Shown here: piece after piece, positions 60,573-64,000 of the stretch
Numbering within the stretch: position 1 is the first letter of the stretch
Layout: the number at the start of each line of letters is the position of its first letter
Source of the DNA: Blautia hydrogenotrophica DSM 10507
GTDB taxonomy: Bacteria; Bacillota; Clostridia; Lachnospirales; Lachnospiraceae
Reading direction: 5' to 3'
DNA length: 64,000 nucleotides
Assembly: GCF_034356035.1 (NCBI RefSeq)
Contig: NZ_CP136423.1
Span: 496,001-560,000, forward strand
The notes under the pieces: model-generated
Database searches by the model: none
Told to the model about the DNA's origin: nothing
The model's input: only the letters and a program-made list of their open reading frames with translations
Made by a program: the position numbers and the translations under genes

Positions 60573-61673
60573 ATGAAAAGAAAGTTATTCGCGTGGGTGA
60601 TGGTGGCAGTGATGGCATCCGCAGGGCTTGCAGGATGCGGCTCAGGAGAAGGCGAGACACAGAACGCAGAAGAGACGGCGGCTGTGGAAGAGACGACTGT
60701 GGAAGATAATGAGGGTCTGACTGTGGGGATGTCGTGCATCAATCTGACGGATGCAGGACTGGCAGCAATCAAGGAAGGCGCTGATACCGCAGCGGAAGAT
60801 CTGGGAATGAATCTGATCTGGAAAGCCTGTGATGGGGATTTGGACAAACAGATTGATATTATCCGGGGATTTGTACAGCAGGGAGTCGATGCAATTTGGA
60901 TTGACTCTGTAGACGTGGACGGAATTGTCTCAGTGGTGAACGAGGCCACGGAGGCAGGCGTGACTGTGCTGACAGCTGGCAGCCGCGTAGAAGGAGAGGA
61001 CAATTACAATCTGGTATACCCAGATCTGGTGGACGCCCAGTTCGCAGCTAAGGCCATCGGTGAGTATTACAAGGACGAGACCGGGACGGTTGGCCTGATC
61101 GTAGGGTCTGCGGGAAATCTGGTGTCAGAAAAGCGCCAGGAGGGATTTGAGAAAGGAATCGAGGGGTACTCGAATCTGAAGCTTGTGACGGAGCAGGGCA
61201 TGTGGGATGCGACCACTTCCATGCAGAAGGCGGAAGATATGATTCGGGCAAATGACGATCTGCTGCACATTCATGTGATTGCAGACGGAATGAGTTACGG
61301 TGTATACCGTGCTATCCAAAACTCAGGGAAGGAGATTACGATTTCTTCCAACGACGGTGAGGCGGATGCTCTTGCGTACACAGAAAGCGGGGAATATCTG
61401 CTGGAGAATTTGGTTGGAAACGGAAGACTGGGTTATTGGGGAATGGTGATCGCTGATCGTCTGTCAAAAGGAGAAGAGATGGCGAAGGATCAGTACCTTC
61501 CTACTTATAAAGTACCCGGTGAGAAAATGAAGCCAGTCGTTGAAGAAGCAGGACTGGAAAAGGGAGAGGACGGAACACAGTATCAGATTGTGACTGTGGA
61601 AGAGGCGAAAAAGATCGGCTCTCCGGAAGGATACAAAGAGGAGTTTAACGAGGACTTTGTTCCGACGAAGTAG
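60573..61673 (+). CDS. Sugar-binding lipoprotein of the ABC importer
   Basis: A 366-residue substrate-binding protein. The signal peptide ends in lipobox ASAGLAGC, so the cysteine near residue 22 is lipidated and membrane anchored. An acidic linker of about 25 residues follows, then a periplasmic-binding-protein type 1 fold of the ribose group (GMSCINLTDAGLAAIKEGAD, DAIWIDSVDVDG, DDLLHIHVIADGMSYG). The ligand is probably a monosaccharide or cyclic polyol. It is flanked by the two permease genes. Start follows AAGGAGGG. Confidence 0.9.
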   Translation: MKRKLFAWVMVAVMASAGLAGCGSGEGETQNAEETAAVEETTVEDNEGLTVGMSCINLTDAGLAAIKEGADTAAEDLGMNLIWKACDGDLDKQIDIIRGFVQQGVDAIWIDSVDVDGIVSVVNEATEAGVTVLTAGSRVEGEDNYNLVYPDLVDAQFAAKAIGEYYKDETGTVGLIVGSAGNLVSEKRQEGFEKGIEGYSNLKLVTEQGMWDATTSMQKAEDMIRANDDLLHIHVIADGMSYGVYRAIQNSGKEITISSNDGEADALAYTESGEYLLENLVGNGRLGYWGMVIADRLSKGEEMAKDQYLPTYKVPGEKMKPVVEEAGLEKGEDGTQYQIVTVEEAKKIGSPEGYKEEFNEDFVPTK

Positions 61674-61679
61674 GCAGAG

Positions 61680-61719
61680 AAAGGCGTGCGATAAAGAAGA
61701 ATCTTTGGGCGCGCCTTTT
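61680..61719 (+). terminator. Intra-operon attenuating hairpin
   Basis: AAAGGCGTGC (61680-61689) pairs with GCGCGCCTTT (61709-61718), one wobble, with an inner AAAGA/TCTTT stem and a short TTTT at its end. It may lower expression of the transporter fusion relative to the binding protein. Confidence 0.65.
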
Positions 61720-61744
61720 GTAAAACAGAAAAGAGGTGAGGCAG

Positions 61745-64000
61745 TTGGACAAAGCGGTAAAAAAAAGGCTGAGTAAGGAGCAGAAGAGATATCTGTTTCT
61801 GGGAGCGATCATCTTGGCCTTTTTTATCTTATTCTCCATTCGAATTCCCAATTTTTTTCAGTTGGTCACGATTACAAACTTAGTCAGGCAATCGGCGGTG
61901 ATACTGATTTTGTCGATTGGAATGATGTTAGTGATTCTGACCGGGGGAATTGATCTGTCTGTGGGGGCGACAATGGCCCTGAGCGGTGCAGCTGCGGCTG
62001 TGACGATTCAGACAGTGGGAGAGCAGAGTGTGGCAGGGGCAGCGGCAGGTATGGCCGCAGCTTTGCTGGTGGGCGCCTTGGTGGGAGCCGTTAACGGTTA
62101 TCTGTGCGGGTATTTGGAGATCAGCCCGTTTATGGTGACTTTGGCAATGCAGACGTTGACCAGAGGTTTGACGATGATGATTACCGATGGTTCCAGAATC
62201 GTCGTGAAAAATCAGGCATTTAACTGGCTGGGAGGAGGCCAGTGGAACTTAGGAGGATTCATTGTCCCCCATGTGAGTTTGGTGTTGGTGATCGTAGTGG
62301 CAGCTGCACTGTTCTGGATGAGAAATTTCTCCATGGGGATAAAGCTCTATGCGGTGGGAGGCAACAAGACAGCGGCCTATGCGTCGGGAATCCCTGTGAA
62401 ATTCCAGGTGTTTCAGACATACTTCATCTCGGGGCTTTTATGCGGCCTAGCTGCGATTATCACGATTGGTAGGTCCGGCTCCGCACAGCCGCTGGCAGGA
62501 AACGGTTTGGAATTCGACGTGATTACGGCGGTCGTCATGGGCGGCGTCAGCCTGTTGGGTGGTGTGGGAACCATGGCAGGAATTTTTCTGGGAGCGCTGC
62601 TTTTGGGTGTGCTGACTCTGGGAATCAATATGCTGGATATCCCGTCCTATTCCAACTATGTGATAAAAGGAATTTTCGTTCTAGTAGCAGTCTTGTCCAA
62701 TGAGGTCACAGAGATAGTCAAGGAGGCGGTTCAGGCTGGAAAGGATATCAGGGCAGTCTCTGACAACGACAAGGTTTTGGAGAAGATGAAAAAGGGCACC
62801 GCGCATACTTTGGAGCTTCAGAAGATCAAAAAGAGTTTTTCCGGGGTACCGGCGCTGAAAGGAGTATCACTGAAAATTCAGAGCGGAAAGGTACATGCCC
62901 TGCTTGGTGAGAACGGTGCAGGAAAATCCACACTGATTAAGATTCTGTCAGGCGTTTACCAAAAGGATGAGGGACAGATCGAGATCGACGGACTGCCTGT
63001 CTCGATTCACTCTACGGCAGATTCCAGGAAACTGGGAATCTCTGTCATCTACCAGGAATTTGCTCTGGTGCCTGAACTGAGCATTGTCCAGAATATCTTT
63101 TTGGGAAAGGAACTGAGAAAGGGAGGAATTTTCCTCGCTATGCGGGAGATGGCACAGAGTACGAGGAAGGTAGTGGAGCGTCTGCATTTTCAATACGACG
63201 TGAACAAAAAGGTACGAAATTTGAGTGTCAGCCAACAGCAGATGGTGGAGATCGCGAAGGCATTTTCGTCAAATTCCTGGCTGGTGGTCATGGATGAGCC
63301 CACTTCTGCCATCACAGAGGCAGATAAAGAAAAATTGTTTCAGATCATTCGAGAGATGAAAAAACAGGGGCTGGCTGTGGTCTACATTTCCCACAGAATG
63401 TCCGAGATTTTTGAGATTGCGGATGAGGTCACAGTGCTTCGGGATGGTGAACAGGTAAAGACACTGCCGATTTGTGAGACCGATGAGAACGAGCTGACGA
63501 AACTGATGGTAGGCAGGGAAGTCAAAGATATCTTCAACAGGGAGCACCTGGAACCGGGAAAGGTCGTCCTGGAGGTGAAGAATTTGAAGAGAAACGGTGT
63601 TTTTGAACCGATCAGTTTTCAGGTACGTCAAGGTGAGGTGCTGGGGCTTTCCGGCCTGATGGGAGCCGGGAGAACGGAGATTGCCCGCTGTCTGTTTGGT
63701 ATGGATGCCTGGGATGGCGGAGAAATCTGGTTGAACGGTGAGCAGGTTCAAATACATTCTCCGAGGGAAGCTCTAAAAAAAGGAATCTGTTATGTGTCCG
63801 AGGACAGAAGAGGGGAAGGAATTATTCCCCTGCGCGGTGTGAGGGAGAACATCTGCCTGTCAGCAATGGACCAGATGTGCAGTCATGGATACCGGAAAAA
63901 GGACCAAGAGAGACGGTTGGGGCAGGAGTATATGGAGAAGTTCAGAATTAAAGCTGCCTCGCAGCAGCAGCCGATTGGCAATTTGAGCGGCGGAAACCAG
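61745..64000 (+). CDS. In-frame fusion of RbsC-like permease and RbsA-like tandem ATPase (3' truncated)
   Basis: One frame runs without a stop from the TTG at 61745 (behind GAGGTGAGG) to the window end, 752 residues. Residues 1-325 are a CUT2 permease (LTGGIDLSVGATMALSGA, GGNKTAAYASGIPVKF, VVMGGVSLLGGVG). A linker of about 30 residues leads into RbsA-like cassettes: NBD1 with GENGAGKST (residue 388), LSVSQQQMVEIAKA and VVMDEPTSA, and NBD2 with GLMGAGRTE (about residue 636) and LSGGNQ at the edge. These parts are normally separate proteins. The stop lies outside the window. Confidence 0.9.
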   Translation, partial: MDKAVKKRLSKEQKRYLFLGAIILAFFILFSIRIPNFFQLVTITNLVRQSAVILILSIGMMLVILTGGIDLSVGATMALSGAAAAVTIQTVGEQSVAGAAAGMAAALLVGALVGAVNGYLCGYLEISPFMVTLAMQTLTRGLTMMITDGSRIVVKNQAFNWLGGGQWNLGGFIVPHVSLVLVIVVAAALFWMRNFSMGIKLYAVGGNKTAAYASGIPVKFQVFQTYFISGLLCGLAAIITIGRSGSAQPLAGNGLEFDVITAVVMGGVSLLGGVGTMAGIFLGALLLGVLTLGINMLDIPSYSNYVIKGIFVLVAVLSNEVTEIVKEAVQAGKDIRAVSDNDKVLEKMKKGTAHTLELQKIKKSFSGVPALKGVSLKIQSGKVHALLGENGAGKSTLIKILSGVYQKDEGQIEIDGLPVSIHSTADSRKLGISVIYQEFALVPELSIVQNIFLGKELRKGGIFLAMREMAQSTRKVVERLHFQYDVNKKVRNLSVSQQQMVEIAKAFSSNSWLVVMDEPTSAITEADKEKLFQIIREMKKQGLAVVYISHRMSEIFEIADEVTVLRDGEQVKTLPICETDENELTKLMVGREVKDIFNREHLEPGKVVLEVKNLKRNGVFEPISFQVRQGEVLGLSGLMGAGRTEIARCLFGMDAWDGGEIWLNGEQVQIHSPREALKKGICYVSEDRRGEGIIPLRGVRENICLSAMDQMCSHGYRKKDQERRLGQEYMEKFRIKAASQQQPIGNLSGGNQ

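Overview
The window looks like a chromosomal segment of a Gram-positive, strictly anaerobic gut-type Firmicute, most likely Lachnospiraceae or a close clostridial relative. I infer this from AGGAGG-type ribosome-binding sites, frequent GTG/TTG starts, moderate GC content, a tryptophan T-box leader, a CIRCE operator, and oxygen-defence proteins typical of anaerobes (rubrerythrin and a three-part flavodiiron protein). It also carries the clostridial sulfite reductase AsrABC, several phosphotransferase (PTS) functions and many dispersed intergenic repeats. Species cannot be named from sequence alone. No tRNA, rRNA, CRISPR array or intact insertion sequence was seen.

Layout. 1-7.4 kb: a hexitol pathway of GatC end, GatD-like dehydrogenase, FGGY kinase and PfkB kinase. 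A separately promoted operon follows with a class I aldolase, an FAD oxidase and a GlcF-like protein that has lost most cysteine ligands. 7.4-8.5 kb: YkvI-type transporter. 9-12.5 kb: a small accessory block with an McrA-like HNH protein, Nudix hydrolase, second HNH protein and methyltransferase. 12.7-17.7 kb: trehalose module treR / treP-treA-HPr with two operators. 17.9-19.4 kb: MarR and FUSC-like membrane protein. 19.5-21.6 kb: rubrerythrin and trpS with its T-box. 21.7-25.1 kb: TetR, ABC-2 exporter and an MFS pump that seems to start at AUA. 25.3-29.4 kb: CDF metal exporter, AzlCD, SPFH protein and a ribbon-helix-helix protein.

29.5-34 kb: a probable structured RNA, then a TetM-like translational GTPase fused to a Rae1/YacP-type NYN ribonuclease, then an aminotransferase. 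34-36 kb: GH2 glycosidase. 36-39.7 kb: Crp/Fnr regulator plus asrABC behind a CRP/FNR-type site. 40-42.8 kb: two MATE exporters behind an attenuator-like leader. 43.2-45.8 kb: class F flavodiiron protein. 46-50.9 kb: two-component system, D,D-carboxypeptidase, DUF1847 protein and cupin. 51-53 kb: inverted-repeat elements, GreA-type factor and ilvE. 53.2-56.8 kb: HD protein, PhoH-like ATPase, DnaQ-like exonuclease and CIRCE-controlled Hsp20. 57-64 kb: AraC regulator, dehydrogenase and a sugar-type ABC importer whose second permease is fused in frame to a tandem-cassette ATPase; this last gene runs off the window.

The strongest candidates for something new are the GTPase-ribonuclease fusion with the structured RNA before it, and the permease-ATPase fusion. 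Smaller leads are the degenerate GlcF-like partner, the AUA start, the MATE leader and two families of short dispersed repeats. All functions are inferred from sequence recognition; no database search was run.
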